Assembly (NCBI GenBank): GCA_902591865.1
Contig: CACJCK010000005.1
Location: 1 to 64,000 of the forward strand
DNA: 64,000 nt
Reading direction: 5' to 3'
Source: an uncultured Prochlorococcus sp.
GTDB taxonomy: Bacteria; Cyanobacteriota; Cyanobacteriia; PCC-6307; Cyanobiaceae
Positions 1-8,692 of the stretch are shown one piece after another. Position 1 is the stretch's first letter. Each line of letters starts with the position of its first letter. A program made the position numbers and the translations under genes. The notes beneath the pieces are model-generated. The model was not told the origin of the DNA. It was given only the letters and a program-made list of their open reading frames with translations, and did no database searches.

Positions 1-2811
1 GTAGGTGAAGAAATATTTAACCCAGAAATCACAATTAATAAAGTTTCAATAATTTTATCTGGAAGCATTAGGCAAATAAAAAAAGATTCTAGAAAAAATA
101 CCACTATATACAAATATCTTAAGAATGATTTGTTATTTATTCCTGAACTGATTTATGAATTTAAAAATTTTTTTTATTATGTAGCAGCAAATGACTTGCA
201 GTTAATATCTATTGAAAAGGATAAATTTTTAAGTTTATTAAAAGAAAATAATGAATTTCGTAAATGGATTGATAATCAAATCTTTAAAAATGAGAAGATT
301 TTTATTTTAAATAAATTATTAAAAGAAGAATTTAATAATAATTTAGATAAAGAACAACTTCTTAATGATTTTACAGAAAATGTAAGGCTTGTTGATGAGA
401 AGATTTTGAATGATATCCAGAATAAAAATATTGATTCAAAAAATTTTGAAATTTATTCAATTTCAAAATCGAATCATTTTGATTACCTTGAAAAGATAAA
501 TTTCGAGAAGATATTAAGTTTTGAGTTTTCAGAACTAAAAAAATTAGTAATTATTGATAATAAATTCAAGAAATTTAAAATTAATAAAAAAAAATTTCTT
601 AAAGTAGATAAAAATTCTCCTGTGGTTAAAGAATCTATATATGAATCAAAAAAAGAAATGGATTATGAAGATATAAAAATAAGAAAAAATGTTTTAAATA
701 AGAAAGAAAATGTTCTTGAATGTTTTAGGATTTTAAGCAAGTTAATTGATATTAATTATCGAGTTGATCCAATAAGTAACTATTTAGAGTTTCTTGATAA
801 AAATAAAAAGAAATATGCTTTTATAAATTATGCTGAAATTGCTTATGGATTAGGTTTAGAAGTGTCTTATGGAGAACTTTCTATATCGCAAGTACTTAAT
901 GTAAAAACTCCCTCATTAATAATTTATAAAAATGATTTAGCTTTGGTAGTTAAGGCAGACAGAGAAAAACTTTGTTTAATATACCCTCCGGATGGATTGA
1001 TTACTTTGTATAAGAATGATTTAGAAAAAATATATGAAGGAAAAATTAATATCATTAATATTTCAAAAAATCGTTTAACTCAGGAAAACAAATTTTCAAT
1101 AAATTGGTTTATTCCAATTTTAAAAGAATATAAAAATACTTTATTCCAAATTTTACTTTCGGGATTAGTTGTCCAATTATTTGTACTGTCGAATCCATTA
1201 TTAATTCAAGTGATAATTGATAAGGTTATATCGCAAAGAAGTTTAGATACACTTCAAGTTTTAGGATTCGCACTATTAGTAATTACAGTTACTAAAGCAG
1301 TATTATCAAGCATAAAGTCTTTTATCCTTTCTGCAACTACTAATAGGATTGATCAAAAATTAGGAATTAAAATAATTGATCATTTATTTAGATTACCACT
1401 TGAATATTATGACAAAAGATCTATAGGTGAATTATCTAATAGGGTAGGAGAACTTGAAAAAATTAGGAACTTTTTGACAAGTCAAGGGATTAATACTTTT
1501 TTAGATGCATTATTTTCTTTAGTTTATATTTTCGTACTATTTTTATACAGTGGCAAACTTACATTAATAGCTTTAAGTGTTATACCGATACAGATTTTGA
1601 TTACTTACTATGGATCTCCACTTTTTAAAAAGCAATATCGTAAAGCAGCTATTGATAATGCAAATACTCAAAGTTATTTAGTAGAAGTGCTTTCTGGTAT
1701 ACAAACAGTAAAAACACAAAATGCAGAAACCTCAAGTAGATGGAAATGGCTGAAATACTATTCAAAATTCATAAAGAGTACTTACCAAAAAACAATTACA
1801 GCAGTTTCACTAAATCAACTCACTCAATCTCTGCAAGAAATTTCTCAATTAATAGTTTTATGGTATGGGGCAATTATGGTATTAAATGGAGAATTTACTC
1901 TTGGTCAGTTAATTGCATTTAGGATTATTTCTGGATATGTAACACAACCAATTTTAAGGTTGAGCACCATATGGCAGCAATACCAGGAAATAAAAATAAG
2001 TTTTGAAAGATTGGGAGATATTGTTAATACTCCTAAAGAGAATGAATCAAAAGATTTAGGAAAAATTCAATTACCAATTGTTGAGGGAGATATTTTATTT
2101 GATAATGTATCTTTTAAATTTATTGGAGAATCCAAAAAAACTTTGAATAAGATTAACTGTAAAATTGATAAAAATTCTTTTGTTGGAATTGTAGGTAAAA
2201 GTGGAAGTGGTAAAAGTACATTTTGTAAATTAATTTCTAGGCTTTATGTCCCAAACGAGGGGTCAGTTTTAATTGATAAATACGATGTCCAAAAGGTAGA
2301 GATAAGTTCAATTAGGAGACAATTAGGAATTGTTTCTCAAGATCCTCTACTTTTTGCTGGAACAATAAGAGATAATATAAGTTTTGGTGATGAAGGTTTT
2401 TCAGATAAAGAGATAGTAGAGGCATCAAAAATATGTTGTGCCCATGAATTCATTATGGAACTTCCTCTGGGATACAATACAATGATTTCTGAGAAAGGAA
2501 GTACATTAAGTGGGGGACAACGTCAGAGAATTGCATTAGTAAGAGCATTATTAAAAAAACCAAAAATCATTATTTTAGATGAAGCAACAAGCGCTTTAGA
2601 TATAGAAACTGAAAAACTATTTGTTGAAAATCTATTAAAGAATTTTAAAGATTCAACAATAATAATGATTACCCATAGATTATCTAACGTTATTAATGCA
2701 GATAAAATTCTTGTTTTTGAAAAAGGTTATTTGTCTGAACAAGGAGATCACGGATTACTGCTTAAAAACAAATCAGTGTATTTTTCACTTTTAAATAATG
2801 AGGAAAAATAA
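1..2811 (+). CDS. Type I secretion ABC transporter: partial N-terminal cNMP-binding-like region, degenerate C39-like domain, ABC membrane domain, ATPase (5' end outside window)
   Basis: The reading frame stays open from base 1 through the listed ORF start at 130, an internal TTG. Upstream residues VGEEIFNPEITINKVSIILSGSIRQI resemble a cNMP-binding fold. Walker A GKSGSGKST, signature LSGGQRQR and Walker B IIILDEATSALD are present. Confidence 0.88.
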   Translation, partial: VGEEIFNPEITINKVSIILSGSIRQIKKDSRKNTTIYKYLKNDLLFIPELIYEFKNFFYYVAANDLQLISIEKDKFLSLLKENNEFRKWIDNQIFKNEKIFILNKLLKEEFNNNLDKEQLLNDFTENVRLVDEKILNDIQNKNIDSKNFEIYSISKSNHFDYLEKINFEKILSFEFSELKKLVIIDNKFKKFKINKKKFLKVDKNSPVVKESIYESKKEMDYEDIKIRKNVLNKKENVLECFRILSKLIDINYRVDPISNYLEFLDKNKKKYAFINYAEIAYGLGLEVSYGELSISQVLNVKTPSLIIYKNDLALVVKADREKLCLIYPPDGLITLYKNDLEKIYEGKINIINISKNRLTQENKFSINWFIPILKEYKNTLFQILLSGLVVQLFVLSNPLLIQVIIDKVISQRSLDTLQVLGFALLVITVTKAVLSSIKSFILSATTNRIDQKLGIKIIDHLFRLPLEYYDKRSIGELSNRVGELEKIRNFLTSQGINTFLDALFSLVYIFVLFLYSGKLTLIALSVIPIQILITYYGSPLFKKQYRKAAIDNANTQSYLVEVLSGIQTVKTQNAETSSRWKWLKYYSKFIKSTYQKTITAVSLNQLTQSLQEISQLIVLWYGAIMVLNGEFTLGQLIAFRIISGYVTQPILRLSTIWQQYQEIKISFERLGDIVNTPKENESKDLGKIQLPIVEGDILFDNVSFKFIGESKKTLNKINCKIDKNSFVGIVGKSGSGKSTFCKLISRLYVPNEGSVLIDKYDVQKVEISSIRRQLGIVSQDPLLFAGTIRDNISFGDEGFSDKEIVEASKICCAHEFIMELPLGYNTMISEKGSTLSGGQRQRIALVRALLKKPKIIILDEATSALDIETEKLFVENLLKNFKDSTIIMITHRLSNVINADKILVFEKGYLSEQGDHGLLLKNKSVYFSLLNNEEK

Positions 2812-3981
2812 TTGAATAAATTTTTTAAAAATTTAAAAGATAAATTTGATTCTTTTTATTCAACTGAAGGAACAGATTTAGATAAAGATATAGATATTTT
2901 TATAAATAGTGATCAAAGATTACTTAAAGTTGCTAGCTCAATAATTGTCTTAACAAGTTTTCTTGGAATCGCATGGCTAGCCATAGGAAAAACAGATGAA
3001 ATAATAATCGTACCTGGAAAAATTATTCCAACTGGAAAAGTAAAAGAAATTAAAATGCCCATGTCAGGTGTTATTGAAAAAATAGAAATTAAAGAAGGTG
3101 ATCTTGTAGATAAAAATCAAGTTTTAATGAGAATTGAAAGTGATACGAATTCCAATTTATCTACTACCTTAGAAAATTCAATAAAATTAAAAAAACAACA
3201 AATTGAGTCATTAAATTCTCAAATATTAAAAACTCAAGAAATATACTACGAGAATAAAAAAATTCTTAAAGATCAAATTGATATTTATAAGAATATTAGT
3301 GATAGATATCAAATCCTACTAAATAAAGGTGCAGTATCTGAATTAAACTTTCTCGATCAAAAGACAAAATTGAAATCTCTAAAATCAGACTTACTTCAAT
3401 ATGAAATGGATTGGGCTACTAAAAGTAAATCTCAAGAAGTACAAATGCAAGAGTTAAAAAAGTCTTTAAATGAATTGAAAGGAGAATTAGAAGAAAATAA
3501 TCTTAATTTAGGGAAAAAAAGTATTAATTCGCCAGTTGATGGTTATATTTTCGATTTGAAACCAATCGTATCAGGATATTCTTCCCAGATGTCAGAAACT
3601 ATTGTAAAAATTGTTCCCATGGGAGATTTAATTGCATATTTAGAAATCCCAAGCTCTGATATCGGATTTGTAAAAGAGGGAATGGATGTAGAAATTAGTA
3701 TTGATTCATATCCATCAACAGATTTTGGTGTAATAGTAGGAACTATAACTAGCATTGGCACAGATGCTTTAGAGCCTGATCCAAGCGAACAAAGGAATCA
3801 ATTTGTTTATCCAGCGAGGATTGAACTTAATAGTCAAAAACTAAAATTAAAAAGAGGAAAAAAATTGGATTTAAAAGTTGGTATGTCTCTACAAGGTAAT
3901 ATAAAACTAAGAAAAGTTTCTTACCTTCAATTACTATTTACTAACTTTAAAGATAAAACAAAGTCAATACAAGAGCTTTAA
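2812..3981 (+). CDS. HlyD-family membrane fusion protein
   Basis: Starts TTG immediately after the ABC transporter stop; N-terminal TM segment, lipoyl-like PGKIIPTGKVKEIKMPMSGVIEKIEIKEGDLVDKNQVL, coiled coil, second half-lipoyl region SPVDGYIFDL. Confidence 0.88.
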   Translation: MNKFFKNLKDKFDSFYSTEGTDLDKDIDIFINSDQRLLKVASSIIVLTSFLGIAWLAIGKTDEIIIVPGKIIPTGKVKEIKMPMSGVIEKIEIKEGDLVDKNQVLMRIESDTNSNLSTTLENSIKLKKQQIESLNSQILKTQEIYYENKKILKDQIDIYKNISDRYQILLNKGAVSELNFLDQKTKLKSLKSDLLQYEMDWATKSKSQEVQMQELKKSLNELKGELEENNLNLGKKSINSPVDGYIFDLKPIVSGYSSQMSETIVKIVPMGDLIAYLEIPSSDIGFVKEGMDVEISIDSYPSTDFGVIVGTITSIGTDALEPDPSEQRNQFVYPARIELNSQKLKLKRGKKLDLKVGMSLQGNIKLRKVSYLQLLFTNFKDKTKSIQEL

Positions 3982-4042
3982 TTTAATAAAGAAATTTCAA
4001 GCATTAAACTTTTTTATTAACTTTATTAGTAATTTAAAAATT

Positions 4043-4984
4043 TTAGAACGAATAGCTAAAACCAATATTTATGGATGGTTGAAATTCTGAATACTTATCA
4101 ATTTTATTCTGAGTTTCCTGAACCCAGTCATCTACTCTTGTTTGTACATAAGAGGGAAGGTTGTATTTGGTATTTGTGAAATTTTCCAATGATCCTGGAT
4201 CTATATATTGCATACCCACAGATAAATTTGTTTTAAAATTAGGTGTGTTTTTATATTGATATCCAAGACTAATAGTAGGAATAATGTGAACTTTATCTGG
4301 ATCAGTTTGAATGGTTAAAATTCCACAGGCACTACAAGTTATTTGAAGATTGTTATAGGTATAGGTTTCTTTTGTTAAATCAATATTGCTTGAAAGTTTA
4401 AAAGAAGAAATGTCTGCATTAGCTTGGAAATAAATATTAGATCTTGATTCTTGGGAGAATAAAAAACGCTGAAATAACATCCCAACGCCAAGATATTCGG
4501 CATTTAAATTTCTCCCTTCATAATAAATATTATTATGAGTAAAGAAATCTTCAGATAGATAATTTACTCTTAAACCAAATTTATTTTTTGCTGAAATATT
4601 TTTAAAAAAATCAAAATAAATTCCTTTTTCTGATAAACCAATTCCAATCTCTTCAAAAGACTTTTTACTTGAACCTAAATTTTTACTTTGCCCTTCTGCT
4701 TTTATTGCATCTTTGATTTCGCTCCCTTGACCTACTTCTCTTATCTCTTCCTTTAATTCTTCATTCTTTTTTGATTTATTTTTTAAATTTGTTTTCTCAA
4801 AAAAGCTTTTATCGTCCTTATACGATTTCCAAATAATCCTTTTAAAAGGTTTTTCCGCATTTTCGCGTACCTTTTCCCACTTAATTGGATTAAATTCAGG
4901 AGAATCTTTTGTAATTTTTTCGGCAAATACTCCCAGAAAGTTTAAAAATTGAGCAATTATGAAAAAATAAAATGCAAACTTCAT
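4043..4984 (-). CDS. Predicted outer-membrane beta-barrel protein with N-terminal W..I..WK.YKDD-type motif
   Basis: ORF 4043..5026; a likely start at 4984 places a signal-like MKFAFYFFIIAQFLNFLGVFA at the N-terminus. Lys/Glu/Ser-rich linker, alternating C-terminal segments ending INIGFSYSF (terminal Phe typical of OMPs). Confidence 0.6.
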   Translation of the reverse strand: MKFAFYFFIIAQFLNFLGVFAEKITKDSPEFNPIKWEKVRENAEKPFKRIIWKSYKDDKSFFEKTNLKNKSKKNEELKEEIREVGQGSEIKDAIKAEGQSKNLGSSKKSFEEIGIGLSEKGIYFDFFKNISAKNKFGLRVNYLSEDFFTHNNIYYEGRNLNAEYLGVGMLFQRFLFSQESRSNIYFQANADISSFKLSSNIDLTKETYTYNNLQITCSACGILTIQTDPDKVHIIPTISLGYQYKNTPNFKTNLSVGMQYIDPGSLENFTNTKYNLPSYVQTRVDDWVQETQNKIDKYSEFQPSINIGFSYSF

Positions 4985-5076
4985 TTCATAAAATCTCACA
5001 AATTTTGATAAATTATTTTTCTTCAATAATACTCCTACTTAATAGATATCAAAAAATTTAGAAGAAGAGTCAATTA

Positions 5077-5674
5077 ATGGGATTAAATGTGATGACAAAT
5101 ATTATATGGAATTGTTTCATTGGGGGAATTTCTGAAGTATCTGCAAAACCAGATAAATTTAGAACATCAAATTTAGTTTTCTCGGTTGAAAGTTTGGTTT
5201 AAAATATAATACTTATTTAAGTCCGTATTCCTCAAGTCTACAGTGAAACTTTACAAAGCTTAAGAGGAGTTTAGTCCTTGGCGCTTTCGCCCATCACACC
5301 AATGGTATTTTGAGGCTCAACATAAGGGAGACTCTTAACGCGATATGAACTTTTGGGAGGTAAAATTTTCCGAATGAGATGAGATTGGTGGCAACTCAAA
5401 GGGACTTGAGGGGGGTAGGCATTCTTGCCCGAGTTGGAAGAACTTGCGATTCCATGGCGAAATTCTGATTGGTTCTGGTGTGGGAGGGGGTGTTGATGCG
5501 GTGACACTCTATTTTTTTAAACCTATTGTCGGGTTGGAGTGCAATTTAAATAAAGACTTAAGCTTTCAAACTGGACTAGGAAAAGTAATTTATAGAGAAA
5601 GTAATCTCGATTCTAGTAACTTTAAGTTAATGTTATCTGGCGTTTTGGAACAACAAAAAGGCTTTAAGCCTTGA
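5077..5674 (+). pseudogene. Candidate decayed gene, possibly a beta-barrel/envelope protein
   Basis: Short open pieces in three frames on one strand: 5077-5202 (signal-like MTNIIWNCFIGGISEVSAKPDKF), SLVLGAFAHHTNGILRLNIRETLNAI near 5270-5345, and 5444-5674 ending NKDLSFQTGLGKVIYRESNLDSSNFKLMLSGVL. Local GC is higher near 5270-5510. Confidence 0.35.
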
Positions 5675-6159
5675 GATTAGTAAATAAATAAAATTGGCCC
5701 AACAGATCTAAAGTTGACAAGGTGTACTCGAGTTTCAATTTTACTACATTCCAAAGGCATCAACTCTATTAATGTTATGTCGCTTTCACTCGCTTTATTT
5801 ATTGTAATAAAAGTAAGAAAGTCTTTTATTGCAACCAGTCTCTCTTGTAAAAAGGTATGCTTCTAAAGCACACGCGATATAAAAATGCGCCACTAAATTT
5901 ATTAAGATCTTTGTTTATAAATTTACCTTTAAAAGACTAGATTTATAAATTTTAAAAAATCAACTTTAATACCACAAAAAGATTTTGGTCACTATTTTTT
6001 TAGTATTAAAAAAGATTTATTAATTTCATAAATTAGTTTATCCAAACCAAGAAATTTCTTATGAGTTGGCTTTGAAATTTTTATAAATTACGTCATATTT
6101 ATAATATAAATCGAATTCCATAGGGATATCCATCTGAATTGCTTTGGGTAATTTTAAGT

Positions 6160-6672
6160 ATGAAAAAATTAGAAGATTTGATTCTCACGTATAAAGATTT
6201 CCCAAAAAAAGGAATTAATTTTAAGGACGTTCTCGAAATTCTTCAATATCCAGATATTTTTCATGATTTAATTTTAAGAATGTCTTCAAATCAAATCTTA
6301 AAAAATGCTGAAGCAATAATTTCCATAGATGCGAGGGGATTTATTTTTGGTTCTGCAGTTGCTCTAGAATCATCTAAACCCATGGTCGTTGCACGAAAAC
6401 CGGGAAAATTACCAGGATATGTATTAACAAGAGAATATGATTTGGAATATGGAAAAAATTCTCTTTCAATACAAAGTAGTGCTCTGAAAAAATTTAATTC
6501 TTTTGTAATCGTAGATGACTTGTTAGCTACAGGAGGAACAGTTAATTGTGTCTCAAGGTTGCTTAAAGGGCAAAGTAAGGAAATTCTAGGTTTAATTACA
6601 GTAGTGGAATTAATAAAACTGAAGGGCAGATTAAAATTAGATTTTCCTGTTGAGTCGATGGTTTGTCTTTGA
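6160..6672 (+). CDS. apt: Adenine phosphoribosyltransferase
   Basis: ORF 6139..6672; likely start MKKLEDLILTYKDFPKKGINFKDV; PRPP motif VIVDDLLATGGT. Confidence 0.9.
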   Translation: MKKLEDLILTYKDFPKKGINFKDVLEILQYPDIFHDLILRMSSNQILKNAEAIISIDARGFIFGSAVALESSKPMVVARKPGKLPGYVLTREYDLEYGKNSLSIQSSALKKFNSFVIVDDLLATGGTVNCVSRLLKGQSKEILGLITVVELIKLKGRLKLDFPVESMVCL

Positions 6673-6795
6673 ATATTAAACTTGAAAAATTATTAAAAGA
6701 AAAGTTTGATAATTTATAGCTCTTAATAAGTTTAAAAAACTTCTTATCTCCATAGTTAAATTATGAAAGAAAATTTTTGGGTTAGTTCAGTATTT

Positions 6796-6900
6796 TTAAA
6801 TAATTCCTACAGACCCCGCTGTGAAACCAACTGCAAGAAAAAAAACGAATTCTAATAAATCTCTAGGTAGAGAATTTACTACAAGATTAAGGTGAGTCAT
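6796..6900 (-). CDS. 34-aa predicted single-pass membrane peptide
   Basis: Hand-translated MTHLNLVVNSLPRDLLEFVFFLAVGFTAGSVGII*; one hydrophobic helix. Not in the ORF track because of its size. Confidence 0.4.
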   Translation of the reverse strand: MTHLNLVVNSLPRDLLEFVFFLAVGFTAGSVGII

Positions 6901-7128
6901 TTGACCTTGTGCTCCTCAGGTGTAAATTTAAAAAAAATATAACTAAATATTTTTTCTGTTGAGGCAAATAAAAGCTTTTTTTCTTTTTTCTACAGATTTC
7001 AGGAAAGTAAAACCCATAAGAAAATAATTTTCAAAATCCTGCTAAAATTTTAACCAAATTAATTTACTGCTTAAATTGTATTTAAATGCTATATTTTTTT
7101 TATCATAAGTATAAATTTACTAGAGTTT

Positions 7129-7293
7129 ATGGATTACAAAAAAAAATCCCTAAATAAAATAAACCAAAAAGAAAGTTACGAGGAAATTGACACTAGGTTA
7201 GCTTCTGGATGGTATGTAGATGCTGTTGATAATAAAAAGAAGAAAAAATACAAAACGGAAAAAGTTTCTTTCAAAATTTCCAAAAAAATATAA
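7129..7293 (+). CDS. 54-aa Lys-rich small protein
   Basis: Hand-translated MDYKKKSLNKINQKESYEEIDTRLASGWYVDAVDNKKKKKYKTEKVSFKISKKI*. Confidence 0.45.
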   Translation: MDYKKKSLNKINQKESYEEIDTRLASGWYVDAVDNKKKKKYKTEKVSFKISKKI

Positions 7294-7457
7294 ATCCCAT
7301 AATCAATAATTTACGTAAAATTAAGTATTTTGAGTAAAATATATGTATACAACTACTGTATAAGTTAAAAAAGTGGCACAAAATATTCAAAAAAGTAGTC
7401 TTTGATACTTGATTTTGTATGCCTAAATACACTATCTTGAGGTGTACTTTAAATTTC

Positions 7458-7466
7458 GTGTGAGGA
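7458..7466 (+). promoter_or_regulatory. Putative Yfr1 sRNA pairing site overlapping the porin 1 Shine-Dalgarno
   Basis: GTGTGAGGA is the reverse complement of 9 nt of the Yfr1 core ACUCCUCACAC; 5 nt upstream of ATG 7472. Confidence 0.65.
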
Positions 7467-7471
7467 AATTT

Positions 7472-8551
7472 ATGAAGCTTTTCAAGAGCTTGCTTGTAGC
7501 TCCTGCGTCATTAGGCCTACTTGCGCCTATCGCAGCGACTGCGAACGAAGTCACTATTAATGACTTCAATGCTGCAGAAGAAATTGCAGTTACTAATAGC
7601 CGTGTAGACGGTCTAGAAGCTAGATTAAACAACTTCGAAGCTGGCAGTTTCTCAGAAACAACTACTGCATCATTTAGCGTTGACACTGTTATAGGTTCTA
7701 TTGACGGTGATACAACTAGCGAAAAAACAACATTTGACTACCAATTTAACATTGGTTTATCAACAAGTTTCACAGGTGAAGATTCACTTGACGTAGCTAT
7801 TGACAGTGGTATTTCATCACTCTCACCTATGGGTTCAGTAATGGGATTCGATTCTGGAACTGAATTAAAAGTTGATGGTGTAACTTATACATTCCCTGTT
7901 GGTGGAGCTACAGTTGTAGTTGGTGATTCAACTGACGTTAGTGCTACATTCACTGGAGCTTGTGTTTATAGTGCATTCACTGATGCAACACCAGACGACT
8001 GTGGAACTGGTAATTCTCTAGGTGTAGGTGGACCTTCTAGTCGTGTTGCCGCATCTATAGGTTATACTTTTGATTCAGGATTTTCACTAGCTGGTGGAAT
8101 AGCATCTCCACAAACTGAACTCGTTGGTGCTGATCAGGACGTCTACGGTGTTGAAGCTGCTTATAGTGCAGACAATTACGGAGTAGCTCTTGCATATGTA
8201 TCTGATGATGGTGGAGCAAGTGCTGAGACAACATACTGGGGTCTTAACGGTTACTACACTTTTGATTTAGCAAGTTTAAGTGTTGGTTACGAAACTAAAG
8301 AAACAGGCGGAACTGATAGTAATGGATACTTCGTTGGTCTAACTTTCCCAGAAGTTGGCCCTGGTTCTGTAAACGTTGCCGCTGCAACTACTGATCTATT
8401 TAGTAGCTCTCAAACTGAGACTCTTATATATGAAGCGTCTTACTCTTATCCAGTAAATGATGCCATGACTATTACACCAGGTGTATTTATCCAGGAAAAT
8501 ACTGGTGATGATGAAACAGGAATAGCAGTTAAGACATCATTCTCTTTCTAA
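7472..8551 (+). CDS. som: Outer-membrane porin (som family), SLH domain absent
   Basis: MKLFKSLLVAPASLGLLAPIAATA signal peptide, short RVDGLEARLNNFEAGSFSETTTASF coiled-coil linker, barrel ending VKTSFSF. The ORF track start at 7442 is probably 30 nt too early. Confidence 0.85.
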   Translation: MKLFKSLLVAPASLGLLAPIAATANEVTINDFNAAEEIAVTNSRVDGLEARLNNFEAGSFSETTTASFSVDTVIGSIDGDTTSEKTTFDYQFNIGLSTSFTGEDSLDVAIDSGISSLSPMGSVMGFDSGTELKVDGVTYTFPVGGATVVVGDSTDVSATFTGACVYSAFTDATPDDCGTGNSLGVGGPSSRVAASIGYTFDSGFSLAGGIASPQTELVGADQDVYGVEAAYSADNYGVALAYVSDDGGASAETTYWGLNGYYTFDLASLSVGYETKETGGTDSNGYFVGLTFPEVGPGSVNVAAATTDLFSSSQTETLIYEASYSYPVNDAMTITPGVFIQENTGDDETGIAVKTSFSF

Positions 8552-8613
8552 TAACCTAGATTAGAAAAAACTGCACATAAAGAAAGATCTGCTTTATAGC
8601 AGATCTTTTTTTT
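7647..8613 (+). repeat. 967-bp direct repeat, copy A
   Basis: By eye identical to 10857-11823 (offset 3210). Flanking bases differ at both ends. Confidence 0.93.
8583..8613 (+). terminator. Rho-independent-type terminator of porin 1
   Basis: AAAGATCTGCT-TTAT-AGCAGATCTTT followed by a T run. Confidence 0.88.
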
Positions 8614-8692
8614 GAGAAAATTTTTAAAATTAATTAATTTTTTTGTTTAATACTTTCAGAAACTATAATGAAGAGAAAATAAATTAAATATA

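Noticed and set aside
3981-4043. Bidirectional terminator between hlyD-like gene and OM protein
   Set aside because: AT-rich inverted repeats are interrupted and ambiguous; no convincing stem.
5271-5507. 78-aa minus-strand ORF
   Set aside because: Pro/Ser/His-rich composition with no recognisable family; lies within the decayed plus-strand region, probably spurious.
7432-7686. Minus-strand ORF antisense to porin 1 (similar one at 10609..10896)
   Set aside because: Codon-bias shadow of the porin N-terminal region; the two share sequence only because of the repeat.
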